Shown one piece after another: positions 6,363 through 12,973 of a DNA stretch of 12,979 bases. The notes beneath the pieces are model-generated. The model saw only the letters and a list, made by a program, of their open reading frames with translations, was not told the origin of the DNA and searched no databases. Numbering within the stretch: position 1 is the stretch's first letter; each line of letters starts with the position of its first letter. Location: NCBI GenBank assembly GCA_034429275.1, contig DAOUFU010000261.1, positions 1 to 12,979 of the forward strand, read 5' to 3'. The translations under genes and the position numbers were made by a program. This DNA comes from DAOUFU01 sp034429275. GTDB lineage: Bacteria; Chloroflexota; Anaerolineae; Aggregatilineales; Aggregatilineaceae.

Positions 6363-6386
6363 GGGCGGGTGTGCGCACACCCGCCC
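6363..6386. terminator. Perfect 24-base palindrome after the dehydrogenase genes
   Basis: GGGCGGGTGTGC followed at once by its exact complement lies 15 bases after the stop codon. The flanks are AACAAAAACACAA on the left and GATCGCCATCTTTC on the right. A GC-rich stem at the end of an operon suggests transcription termination or 3'-end protection, but there is no immediate T-run on the plus strand. Because of symmetry it could also be a protein-binding site. Confidence 0.5.
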
Positions 6387-6469
6387 GATCGCCATCTTTC
6401 ATCGCGGCGCGCCGGGGCGTTGCCCAGGGCGTATTCCATTTTCGGGGCATGAGACTGTGGGGGGTGCCC

Positions 6470-6632
6470 GGCCTCACCCCCGCGTGGCCAAAACCGGGCC
6501 GCTCCGCCCCCTCTCCGAAAATTTTCGGAGAGGGGGCGGACCAGGCGCCTCCCATGAGGCGCGCAGGTCGGGGGTGAGGCCAGCCGTTCGCCCCCCCCTT
6601 TCCGCTCACTTTATCAAAATGCACGACGGGGG
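6470..6632. repeat. Dispersed palindromic repeat, copy 3 (most complete)
   Basis: The centre is a perfect 38-base palindrome (6503-6540; half-arm TCCGCCCCCTCTCCGAAAA). The left arm carries GCCTCACCCCCGCGTGGCC, the right arm GGGGGTGAGGCCAGCCGTTC, so CCTCACCCCC and its complement occur at both outer ends. A weak AAAATGCA module follows at 6616. The whole intergenic stretch 6349-6696 holds only this element, two other hairpins and some unassigned sequence; I see no gene in it. Long frames crossing it translate low-complexity repeat and are not credible. Confidence 0.8.
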
Positions 6633-6656
6633 CGAAATCCTCGCAATTTCGCCCCC
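6628..6656 (-). terminator. Hairpin in the convergent gap, likely terminator for the DUF3048 gene
   Basis: GGGGGCGAAAT (6628-6638) pairs perfectly with ATTTCGCCCCC (6646-6656), an 11-base stem with a seven-base loop. It is 40 bases beyond the stop codon of the minus-strand gene and between convergent genes, so it could act in both directions. The T-richness downstream is modest on either strand. Confidence 0.5.
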
Positions 6657-6696
6657 AATTTGGAATGCACTCGTTGCCCAGGGCAGCGCCGTGTGT

Positions 6697-8316
6697 TTAC
6701 TGGCTCGCTGCCGGCAGGTCGCGGCACGCGCCCTGCGTGGTGACCGCATCCGAGCGCACCCACTGCCCCGCCGCAATCTGGAACCAGGAATAGCCATCGT
6801 CGCCGGGGGCCTGAGCGATCGGCTGTGCACTCTGGTTCACGCCCAGCGTGCCCACCACATCGAATGAAGTCCCCGCCCCGGCGCGCAGATTCACGGCGGT
6901 GTGTGCGGTGACGACGCACGGCCCGGCGCTGCCGTTGGGCGGCAGCGGAGTCACGCCCCAGATGGCGGCCTGAGTCGCGGTAGCGGCGACAACCGCGGTC
7001 TTAGTCGCCTGGACCGCTTCGGCGGTGGCCTGCATGTTGGCGGGCTGATCGCTCACCGTGACGCCCCACATGATCGGACGCACGATGTTGAACCACGTCT
7101 GCCCCGGCTTGAGATGCATCGGCGTCTGGCCGTCGGCATAGACCAGGTACAGCCCGCGCTGACCCTGCTCGTGCCGCCAGTAGCCCTTGAACCACAGCCC
7201 ATCGCGGAACAGCCACGCCGTCCCCTGCCCCCAAAAGATGTGCTCGATCACCACGCCGCTGATCTCGCTGTCGAGAATATCCGGGCGATCGACGTGTTCC
7301 ATATCCAGCACCACGATGTTATCGGCAGCCAACTGCTCGCCCGTCTCTTTGTCGATGTGCGGCTCGTTGTTGTTCCAGCGATAGTAGCGGCCATCCTGCG
7401 GGTTGTACTGCCAGCGCGTATCCTGGTATTCGCTCCAGTAGTCGATGTGAATGTCGCGCGCCGGTTCCCCACCCGGATCAACCACGTCCGAGAAGGCCAG
7501 CCCGCGCATCGCCATGCCCTCGTTGACCTGGCGCTGATCGGCCACTTCCCACAGCTTGGTGACATTGGCAAACAGGGTGTGCTCATAGGCACGCCCCTCT
7601 TCGGGGAAGCGCTCAAACGGCTCGTTCACGCCCAGTTGGGGCGAGAGCGCGCGCCATTTCCAATCGGAGTCGAGAATGTACTTATAAATCCAGTCGTTCG
7701 CGCCGGAATAGGCCAGCAGCGCCTCGAACATCGGCACCAGTTCCAGGTCGATCAGGCGGGCGCTGCGCACACTGCCCACGTGTTCATCCGTCTGGCTGCG
7801 GAAGATGGCCGCAAAGCGCGTGACCGCCCCTTCCACCTCGTACTCAAACACGATGTCGGCCTTGCTCAACCCGCTCTGCGGACGCACCACTTCCGGGTAA
7901 TTGGACACCTTGACGATCAGGTTGCGGCGCGTCATCGCCTCTTCGTTTGGGTACGGCAGCCCGGTCAGCGGGTTGAAACCCTCAGGATAGACGATCGGGC
8001 CGACCAGCGTCGGAGTCGGGCTGGGCGTCTGGGTTGGCGTGTTGGTCGCGGTTGCCGTCGGCGTGGGGGTGAGCGTGGCTGTGGCGGTCGCCGTCGCCGT
8101 CGCGGTCGGCGTGGCCGATGGGCGCGGCGTATTGGTCGGCAGCGCGGTCGGTCGAGCGGTATTGGTGGGTGGCACCGTCGGCTGATCGCCCTGGGCGAAA
8201 ACGCCCGCGCTGGTCAAGCCGGGCACAACACCCAGGCTAACGAGCAGCGCTGCCATCAGCAGCGCGGAGAGAATCACAACGAAGATCGAGCGTGAAAGCG
8301 GCGTCGGACGCGACAT
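6697..8316 (-). CDS. DUF3048 (YerB-like) envelope protein with C-terminal SH3 domain
   Basis: This 539-residue protein is predicted to be exported or membrane-anchored; the function of DUF3048 is not established. In order: a signal peptide or anchor (hydrophobic at about residues 11-31); a low-complexity Pro-Thr-Ala linker (about 46-103) containing an alternating TA run; the DUF3048 N-terminal domain from about 107, with RPQSGLSKADIVFEYEVEGAVTRF (145-168) and GSVRSARLID (181-190) being the clearest signatures; the DUF3048 C-terminal part to about 424 (IEHIFWGQGTAWLFRDG, VRPIMWGVTV); an Ala/Thr-rich spacer; and a bacterial SH3 domain at about 467-530 (CVVTAHTAVNLRAGAGTSF, then GQWVRSD). The start at 8316 has GAGGA seven bases upstream; an in-frame start at 8409 lacks one and precedes the signal peptide. 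The layout suggests a cell-wall-associated protein held off the membrane by the flexible linker. Confidence 0.9.
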   Translation of the reverse strand: MSRPTPLSRSIFVVILSALLMAALLVSLGVVPGLTSAGVFAQGDQPTVPPTNTARPTALPTNTPRPSATPTATATATATATLTPTPTATATNTPTQTPSPTPTLVGPIVYPEGFNPLTGLPYPNEEAMTRRNLIVKVSNYPEVVRPQSGLSKADIVFEYEVEGAVTRFAAIFRSQTDEHVGSVRSARLIDLELVPMFEALLAYSGANDWIYKYILDSDWKWRALSPQLGVNEPFERFPEEGRAYEHTLFANVTKLWEVADQRQVNEGMAMRGLAFSDVVDPGGEPARDIHIDYWSEYQDTRWQYNPQDGRYYRWNNNEPHIDKETGEQLAADNIVVLDMEHVDRPDILDSEISGVVIEHIFWGQGTAWLFRDGLWFKGYWRHEQGQRGLYLVYADGQTPMHLKPGQTWFNIVRPIMWGVTVSDQPANMQATAEAVQATKTAVVAATATQAAIWGVTPLPPNGSAGPCVVTAHTAVNLRAGAGTSFDVVGTLGVNQSAQPIAQAPGDDGYSWFQIAAGQWVRSDAVTTQGACRDLPAASQ

Positions 8317-8392
8317 GGGCTGGTCCTCGACAGGTGACGATAGGGTTGCATGGGCGGCGCTGCGTGGCGGCAGACCGGCCAAACGATCCGCC

Positions 8393-8421
8393 AGTATAAC
8401 GCCGCGCACCGCACCTGACCA
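8393..8421 (-). promoter_or_regulatory. Candidate promoter for the DUF3048 gene
   Basis: On the minus strand TGGTCA (8416-8421) and TATACT (8393-8398) are separated by 17 bases. The -10 matches consensus at 5 of 6, the -35 at 4 of 6. Initiation would fall near 8386, leaving a leader of about 70 bases before the start at 8316. Confidence 0.45.
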
Positions 8422-8543
8422 GGGTGAGTGATCGCTTGCTGCCGTGCGCCGTCCTGACGTGCACCTGACGCAGCGGCCTTTGGCCCGCTATTAATGCTCG
8501 TATTTTCATCTAAATCTCATAAAAAACTCGTCCTCTTCTCATA

Positions 8544-8572
8544 TTGGTCGTCTATTATCCTGATTGTACATA
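8544..8572 (+). promoter_or_regulatory. Candidate promoter for the fasciclin gene
   Basis: TTGGTC (8544-8549) and TACATA (8567-8572) are separated by 17 bases, each with 4 of 6 consensus matches. They lie in the only clearly AT-rich stretch of the window (about 8490-8580). Initiation near 8579 gives a leader of about 65 bases. The 328-base divergent gap 8317-8644 holds this and the opposite promoter; I see no other gene there. Confidence 0.45.
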
Positions 8573-8644
8573 AAACCAGTACAAAACATGCACAACGCAC
8601 AAGGAAGCAGTTCAAACAACGGTCCATACCAAGGAGGAACCACC

Positions 8645-9574
8645 ATGCGTAAGTTCTCTATCGTAGCCCTGTTGTTGACCCTCGTAGCCGCGCTCGCCCT
8701 GCCGATGGGCCTGCTGCGCGCCGAAGAGGAAGCCCCCAAGGCCCCCAGCATCGTTGATATCGCCGTCGCCGATGGCCGCTTCAGCACGCTGGTTGCTGCC
8801 GTGACCGAAGCGGGCCTGGCCGACACCCTGGCCAATGGCGGTCCCTTCACCGTCTTCGCCCCCACCGATGAAGCCTTCGCCGGTGCGCTGAACCTGATGG
8901 GCATCACGGCAAGCGACCTGCTGGCCAACAAGGAAGCCCTCACCGAGATCCTGCTGTACCATGTGGTGCCTGGCAAGTTCATGGCTGCGGATGTGGCAGG
9001 CATTACCTCGGCGCGGACCGCTGCGGGCTTTGATCTCCGCTTCGATACCGCCAATGGCGTGACGATCAACGGCTCCAGCAATGTCATCATCGCCGACATC
9101 GAGGCCAGCAACGGCGTGATCCATGTCATCGACAACGTGCTGTTCCCTCCGAACCACCTGGCAGGCATCCTGACCGACAGCAAGATCTTCAACACCCTGC
9201 TGGCGGCCCTGGATTACACCGACCTGACCGAAACCCTGGCGACCGATGGTCCCTTCACCATCTTCGCCCCCACCGATGAGGCGTTCGCCGCCAGCCTGAG
9301 CGCGCTCAACCTGACGGTTAACGACCTGCTCGCCGACCCGGCCCTGCTCAAGAGCATCCTGCTGTACCATGTCGTGCCCGGCACGGTGGCGGCGGAAGAT
9401 GTGGTGGGCCTGCGCAGCGCCCGTACGCTCAACGGGGCCTCGATCAGCATCGCGGTGGTGGATGGCCAGGTCGTGCTCAACGGCGGCCAGGCGATTGTGA
9501 CCAACCCCGACCTGTTTGGCCGGAACGGTGTCATCCACATGATCAGCGGCGTGCTGCTGCCCTCGGCGGAATAA
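8645..9574 (+). CDS. Secreted fasciclin (FAS1) protein with two tandem domains
   Basis: The 309-residue protein has a signal peptide (hydrophobic residues about 5-24, cleavage likely near ALPMGLLRA) and two FAS1 domains. Domain 1 spans about 35-168, with the H1 motif TVFAPTDEAF (69-78), LLYHVVPG (103-110) and the H2 motif NGVIHVIDNVLFP (156-168). Domain 2 spans about 172-309, with TIFAPTDEAF (205-214), LLYHVVPG (239-246) and NGVIHMISGVLLP (294-306). FAS1 domains mediate adhesion or extracellular matrix binding; the role here is inferred to be extracellular. The start is set by a near-perfect AAGGAGG at 8631-8637, suggesting high expression. No transmembrane anchor or lipobox follows the signal peptide. 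It has its own promoter and terminator and is monocistronic. Confidence 0.95.
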   Translation: MRKFSIVALLLTLVAALALPMGLLRAEEEAPKAPSIVDIAVADGRFSTLVAAVTEAGLADTLANGGPFTVFAPTDEAFAGALNLMGITASDLLANKEALTEILLYHVVPGKFMAADVAGITSARTAAGFDLRFDTANGVTINGSSNVIIADIEASNGVIHVIDNVLFPPNHLAGILTDSKIFNTLLAALDYTDLTETLATDGPFTIFAPTDEAFAASLSALNLTVNDLLADPALLKSILLYHVVPGTVAAEDVVGLRSARTLNGASISIAVVDGQVVLNGGQAIVTNPDLFGRNGVIHMISGVLLPSAE

Positions 9575-9620
9575 CTGCCGAAACCCCAACACCGGGGACC
9601 TGACAACTGAATACCCCTCG

Positions 9621-9653
9621 CAAGGCCGGTCACATCACCGGCCTTGTTGTTTG
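9621..9653 (+). terminator. Rho-independent terminator of the fasciclin gene
   Basis: CAAGGCCGGT (9621-9630) pairs perfectly over ten bases with ACCGGCCTTG (9637-9646), with a six-base loop and a downstream TTGTTTGTG tail. It lies 46 bases after the stop codon. Confidence 0.8.
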
Positions 9654-9721
9654 TGTCCCGCGCCCCGGATGTGAGCAAAAGTTGACAGGCAGCCATTTGA
9701 CAAACCGAGCACGCGCTGGAC

Positions 9722-9776
9722 GGGCGATCTGGCCTCACCCCGCGCGGCCAAGAACGGGCCGCTCCGCCAATTCGCC
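9722..9776. repeat. Dispersed palindromic repeat, copy 4 (partial)
   Basis: GGGCGATCTGGCCTCACCCC, then GCGCGGCCAAGAACGGGCC and GCTCCGCC, match the left arm of the copy at 6471-6508, but the central CTCTCCGAAAATTTTC palindrome is absent and replaced by AATTCGCCCACCC. The gap 9575-9856 contains the fasciclin terminator, this fragment and a probable promoter, but no gene that I can support. Confidence 0.65.
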
Positions 9777-9800
9777 CACCCGCTCCCCCGCGAGTATACT
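9771..9800 (+). promoter_or_regulatory. Candidate promoter for the sugar kinase gene
   Basis: TATACT (9795-9800) matches the -10 consensus at 5 of 6. The best -35, TTCGCC (9771-9776), is weak and 18 bases upstream, at the edge of the repeat fragment. Initiation near 9807 would give a 50-base leader. Confidence 0.4.
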
Positions 9801-9856
9801 CTGCGCCAGCATCGTGTTTGGGCCGTTCCCCGCCCTCGTCTCGAAAGGATCATCCC

Positions 9857-10921
9857 ATGAGCGCCGAAACCAGGCCCCTGCGCATCATCAACAGCGTCGC
9901 TCCCATCCGCATTTGCGATAACGGCGGCTGGACCGATACCTGGTTCGCCGGGCACGGCGAAATCTTCAACATCGGCGTGTACCCCTATGTCGAGGTGCAG
10001 ATCAAGGTCTTCCGGGTGGAAGAGCGCCAGCACCGCATCATGCTCTACGCCGAAAACTACGGTGACATCTATCCCATCGCCCCCGGCCATACCGAATGGG
10101 ACCGTCACCCGCTGCTCGAAGCTGCCATCGACTACATGCGGGTGCCCACCGATATCGCGCTGCACATCACCGTCTATTCCGAAGTCCCGGCGGGCTGCTC
10201 GACCGGCACCTCGGCCTCGATCACCGTCGCGCTGATCGGCGCGCTCGATGCGCTGACGCCGGGCCGCATGTCTCAGCACGAAGTCGCCTATGCCGCTCAC
10301 CGCGTCGAAACCGACCTGCTCAAGCTGCAAAGCGGTATTCAAGACCAGTTGTGCGCGGCCTATGGGGGCATCAACTTCATCGAGATGTTCCAGTACCCGC
10401 ACGCCAGCGTCTCCCAGCTTCAGATTTCCAACCAGGTGTGGTGGGAACTTGAGCGGCGGCTGGTCCTGGTTTTCCTGGGAAAGGCGCACCAGTCTTCAGC
10501 CGTGCACATGGGGGTGATCAAAAACTTCGAATCCGGCAGCGAATCTGCCCGGCGCGCGCTGGAAAAGCTGCGCATGACCGCCGAGATGGCGCGCGATGCC
10601 GTCTATGCCGGGGATTTTTCGAAGCTGGGCCGCTCGATGATCATCAACACCGAGGCGCAGAGCGAGCTGCATTCCGACCTGGTCAGCGCAGACGCCCACG
10701 AGATCATCGACATCGCCCGGCGGCATGGCGCGATCGGCTGGAAGGTCAACGGCGCGGGCGGCGACGGCGGCTCGATCACGCTGCTGTGCGGCCCCACTTC
10801 CAGCGAGAAACGCGAGATGATCCAGGCCATCGAGCACGCTAATCCGCGCTTCAAGAGCCTGCCGATCTATCTCAGCCGCTTTGGGTTGCGCTTGTGGGAA
10901 AGCCAGCCGGTCGGCGGTTAG
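9857..10921 (+). CDS. GHMP-family sugar kinase (heptose-7-phosphate / fucose kinase type)
   Basis: This cytoplasmic ATP-dependent small-molecule kinase has 354 residues. The three GHMP motifs are visible. Motif 1 is APIRICDNGGWTDT (15-28). The ATP-binding motif 2 is VPAGCSTGTSAS (110-121), and motif 3 is KVNGAGGDGGSITLL (286-300). GIQDQL (160-165) carries the expected catalytic aspartate D163. The APIRICDNGGWTDT form, rather than the galactokinase or mevalonate kinase form, is what I associate with D-glycero-D-manno-heptose 7-phosphate kinase (HddA) and L-fucose kinase relatives. Which sugar is phosphorylated is uncertain. AAAGGA at 9844-9849, seven bases before the ATG, sets the start. It stands alone, with no isomerase, phosphatase or nucleotidyltransferase next to it, and converges on argS with a 58-base gap. 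Confidence 0.88.
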   Translation: MSAETRPLRIINSVAPIRICDNGGWTDTWFAGHGEIFNIGVYPYVEVQIKVFRVEERQHRIMLYAENYGDIYPIAPGHTEWDRHPLLEAAIDYMRVPTDIALHITVYSEVPAGCSTGTSASITVALIGALDALTPGRMSQHEVAYAAHRVETDLLKLQSGIQDQLCAAYGGINFIEMFQYPHASVSQLQISNQVWWELERRLVLVFLGKAHQSSAVHMGVIKNFESGSESARRALEKLRMTAEMARDAVYAGDFSKLGRSMIINTEAQSELHSDLVSADAHEIIDIARRHGAIGWKVNGAGGDGGSITLLCGPTSSEKREMIQAIEHANPRFKSLPIYLSRFGLRLWESQPVGG

Positions 10922-10979
10922 CGCCCCGGCTGATCCCGGCTTCGTGGCGGGCGGCGTGGTGCGTCGGCCCGCAGCGATC

Positions 10980-12692
10980 CTACATCCGCTCCGGGGCCGA
11001 CATGCCCATCAGCGTCAACACGCGCCTGAAGACCACCTGGGCGGCCCGGTAGAAGCGCAGCCGCGCCTTCGCCACGTCGAGCGGCACCTCGCCGTGCAGG
11101 GCGCGCACCTCGTCATACATGGGATGGAACAGCCGCGCCAGTTCCAGCGCAAAGAACGCGATCTTGTGCGGCGCGAGTTCACGCACCGACTGCACGATCA
11201 CTTCGGGCAGTTCAAGCGCCCGCTTGATGAAGGCCAGCTCGCTCGCCCCCAGCAGCGATAGATCGGCCCCTTCGTCGGAGATGCCGCGTTCCTGCGCCTG
11301 GCGGAAGATACCTGCGCAGCGTACATGCGCATTCTGGATGTAGAACACCGGGTTCTCGTTGTTCTGCGCAATGGCGAGATCGAGGTCGAAATCGACGTCG
11401 GTGTTGGGGCTGCGCGCCAGGATGAAGTAGCGCACCGCGTCGGTGCCCACCTCGTCCATCACCTCATCGACGGCGATCACGTCGCCCGCGCGCGTGCTGC
11501 CGCGCACCAGTTCCCCACCGCGATAGATGCGCACCATCTGGTGAATGATCACGTCGAGGTTGTCCGGGTTATAACCCAGCGCCTTGAGTCCGCGCTGCAC
11601 CGTCTGGTACTGCGTGCCATGATCCGCTCCCAGCACGTTCACCAGGTAATTGAAGCCCCGGTCGAACTTGTTGCAGTGATAGGCCACGTCCGGCAGGGTG
11701 TAGGTCGGCTCGCCGGACGCCTTGACCATCACGCGGTCCTTCTCGTCGCCGAAGGCAGTCGAACGGAACCACTGCGCGGGCGCGAGTCCCTTCGCTTCAG
11801 CAGCGGCGCGTTCCTCGTCGCTGGCCTGCTCTTCGACCGCCGCGCTGTAGATATAGCCGCCCTCGCGCAGCCGCTCCAGCGTTTGCCAGACAGCCCCGGT
11901 CTCGTACAGGCTGTTCTCGTTGAAGAAGACATCGTGATAAACGTTCATCCGGTGCAGCGAGGCGCGAATCCAGCCGAATATCACCTGCTCAGCGTGCTCT
12001 TTGAAGCGCGGCCAGTCTGCCTCCGCCCAGCTATCGCCTACCTGGGCAGCAAGATCGCGCGCGATCTCGACCATATAGCCGCCCTTGTAACCTTCTTCAG
12101 GGATCTCCGCCGGGCGGCCCAACACCTGCAAATAGCGCGCTTGCAGCGTCTTGCCGAGCAGTTCCATCTGGCGGCCCGCATTGTTGAAGTAATACTCGCG
12201 CTCGACGGCATAGCCCAGGGCTTCGAGCAGGCGCGCCATCGTATCGCCGATGACCGCGCCGCGCGTGCGCCCGATGTGCAGTGGGCCGGTCGGGTTGGCG
12301 CTGACAAATTCCACCTGAGCGCGCTGGCCAGCGCCGAGATCGAGCGTGAACGCGCGGTCCCCCGCCGCGAGGATGGCATCCACCTGCTCGCGCAGCCACG
12401 ACTCCGACAGGCGGAAGTTCAGGAAGCCCGGCGGTGCGGCGAATACCTCGTCCAGGCAATCCAGCGCCGGCATGTGCTGCACGATGATCCCGGCCACATC
12501 CAGCGGCGCGCGGCGCGCAGCTTTGGCGATCTGCAGCGCCACCGGGCTGGCATAATCGCTGAGGGCGGGCTTGTCGCTGCGCTTGATCACCAGGGATTCG
12601 GGCAGGTCAAACGCAGGCAGATCGCCGGCAGTCTGCGCGGCCACGATCGCGGCACGGACGGCAGATTCGAGTTGAGGGGGCAGCAGATTCAC
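10980..12692 (-). CDS. argS: Arginine--tRNA ligase
   Basis: Charges tRNA-Arg with arginine for translation; a class I synthetase of the usual size (570 residues). In order: an N-terminal tRNA-binding domain to about residue 105; the catalytic Rossmann domain, with SANPTGPLHIGRTRG (131-145) at the HIGH position; YYFNNAGRQM (167-176); an insertion near 280-310; WFRSTAFGDEKDRVMVK (308-324) and YTLPDVAYH (331-339); VRGSTRAGD (396-404) at the KMSKS position; and the anticodon-binding helical domain from about 450, with NNENPVFYIQNAHVR (444-458), ending in ALHGEVPLDV and LMGMSAPERM. The GTG start is chosen because AAGGAG (12701-12706) lies eight bases upstream; an earlier in-frame TTG at 12737 sits at the predicted transcription start. 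Both signature motifs are non-canonical (see findings). Identity is not in doubt. Confidence 0.97.
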   Translation of the reverse strand: MNLLPPQLESAVRAAIVAAQTAGDLPAFDLPESLVIKRSDKPALSDYASPVALQIAKAARRAPLDVAGIIVQHMPALDCLDEVFAAPPGFLNFRLSESWLREQVDAILAAGDRAFTLDLGAGQRAQVEFVSANPTGPLHIGRTRGAVIGDTMARLLEALGYAVEREYYFNNAGRQMELLGKTLQARYLQVLGRPAEIPEEGYKGGYMVEIARDLAAQVGDSWAEADWPRFKEHAEQVIFGWIRASLHRMNVYHDVFFNENSLYETGAVWQTLERLREGGYIYSAAVEEQASDEERAAAEAKGLAPAQWFRSTAFGDEKDRVMVKASGEPTYTLPDVAYHCNKFDRGFNYLVNVLGADHGTQYQTVQRGLKALGYNPDNLDVIIHQMVRIYRGGELVRGSTRAGDVIAVDEVMDEVGTDAVRYFILARSPNTDVDFDLDLAIAQNNENPVFYIQNAHVRCAGIFRQAQERGISDEGADLSLLGASELAFIKRALELPEVIVQSVRELAPHKIAFFALELARLFHPMYDEVRALHGEVPLDVAKARLRFYRAAQVVFRRVLTLMGMSAPERM

Positions 12693-12746
12693 GTCGAGCG
12701 CTCCTTGCAGGGTCAATCCAGGGCGATTCCGGGTCAAGACTGCGCC

Positions 12747-12755
12747 ATTGTAGCA
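12747..12755 (-). promoter_or_regulatory. Extended -10 promoter of argS
   Basis: On the minus strand TGCTACAAT combines an upstream TG with a -10 hexamer that matches consensus at 5 of 6. No convincing -35 is seen 17 bases upstream (TCCCAA), which is typical for extended -10 promoters. Initiation near 12740 gives a leader of about 48 bases and places the upstream TTG codon at or before the transcript start, supporting the GTG at 12692. Confidence 0.55.
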
Positions 12756-12791
12756 TAGTTTGCCACCAGTTGGGATGGTGTATAAGCTCCC

Positions 12792-12917
12792 CGCCGGGGG
12801 CTGAAGCCGCGACTCTGCTCGCCGGGGGCTAAAGCCGCCCGGCTACTGGAAAAATCAGAACCTCGCCGGGGGCTGAAGCCGCGACTCTTTTCGCCGGGGG
12901 CCGAAGCCGCCCGGCTA
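12792..12917. repeat. Array of four GGGGGCTGAAGCC-type repeats in two dimeric units
   Basis: Type A copies (12792-12816 and 12864-12888) read CGCCGGGGGCTGAAGCCG then CGACTCT. Type B copies (12820-12845 and 12892-12917) read CGCCGGGGGC(T/C)(A/G)AAGCCG then CCCGGCTA. A and B alternate, and the A-B pair repeats with a period of exactly 72 bases. Each copy can form a small GGCTnAAGCC hairpin. The stretch 12756-12979 is otherwise non-coding as far as I can see. Confidence 0.8.
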
Positions 12918-12955
12918 TAAATAACCCGGCAGATTCCCAAGCGCCCGGCCCCTTC

Positions 12956-12973
12956 AGCACCCGTGAGGGTGCT
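12956..12973 (+). terminator. Hairpin at the right edge, possible terminator
   Basis: AGCACCC (12956-12962) pairs with GGGTGCT (12967-12973) around a GTGA loop, followed on the plus strand by TTGCTT at the window end. No plus-strand gene precedes it nearby, so it may belong to a feature outside the window or to the other strand. Confidence 0.35.

Noticed and set aside
5566..6624. Minus-strand frame of about 350 codons across the second dehydrogenase and the repeat
   Set aside because: Its N-terminal part is a translation of the palindromic repeat and the rest is antisense of the dehydrogenase.
8040..8160. Tandem DNA repeat / microsatellite
   Set aside because: The GTCGCCGTCGCCGT-type periodicity is the coding sequence of the Thr-Ala-Pro linker of the DUF3048 protein, not a separate element.
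6901..8295. 464-codon plus-strand frame opposite the DUF3048 gene
   Set aside because: No recognisable domain; it ends in Arg/Gly runs produced by the antisense of the Thr-Pro-Ala linker. The minus strand has clear domains and a ribosome binding site.
8612..10489. Two long minus-strand frames opposite the fasciclin and kinase genes
   Set aside because: Neither has a motif or start signal; both opposite-strand genes are unambiguous.
11325..12758. 477-codon plus-strand frame opposite argS
   Set aside because: ArgRS on the minus strand is certain; the antisense product is a His/Arg/Val-rich shadow.
12792..12917. CRISPR array
   Set aside because: The units are 24-26 bases in two types, with spacers of only 3 bases and 18 bases alternating. 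There are no cas genes, and the spacing is not that of a CRISPR.
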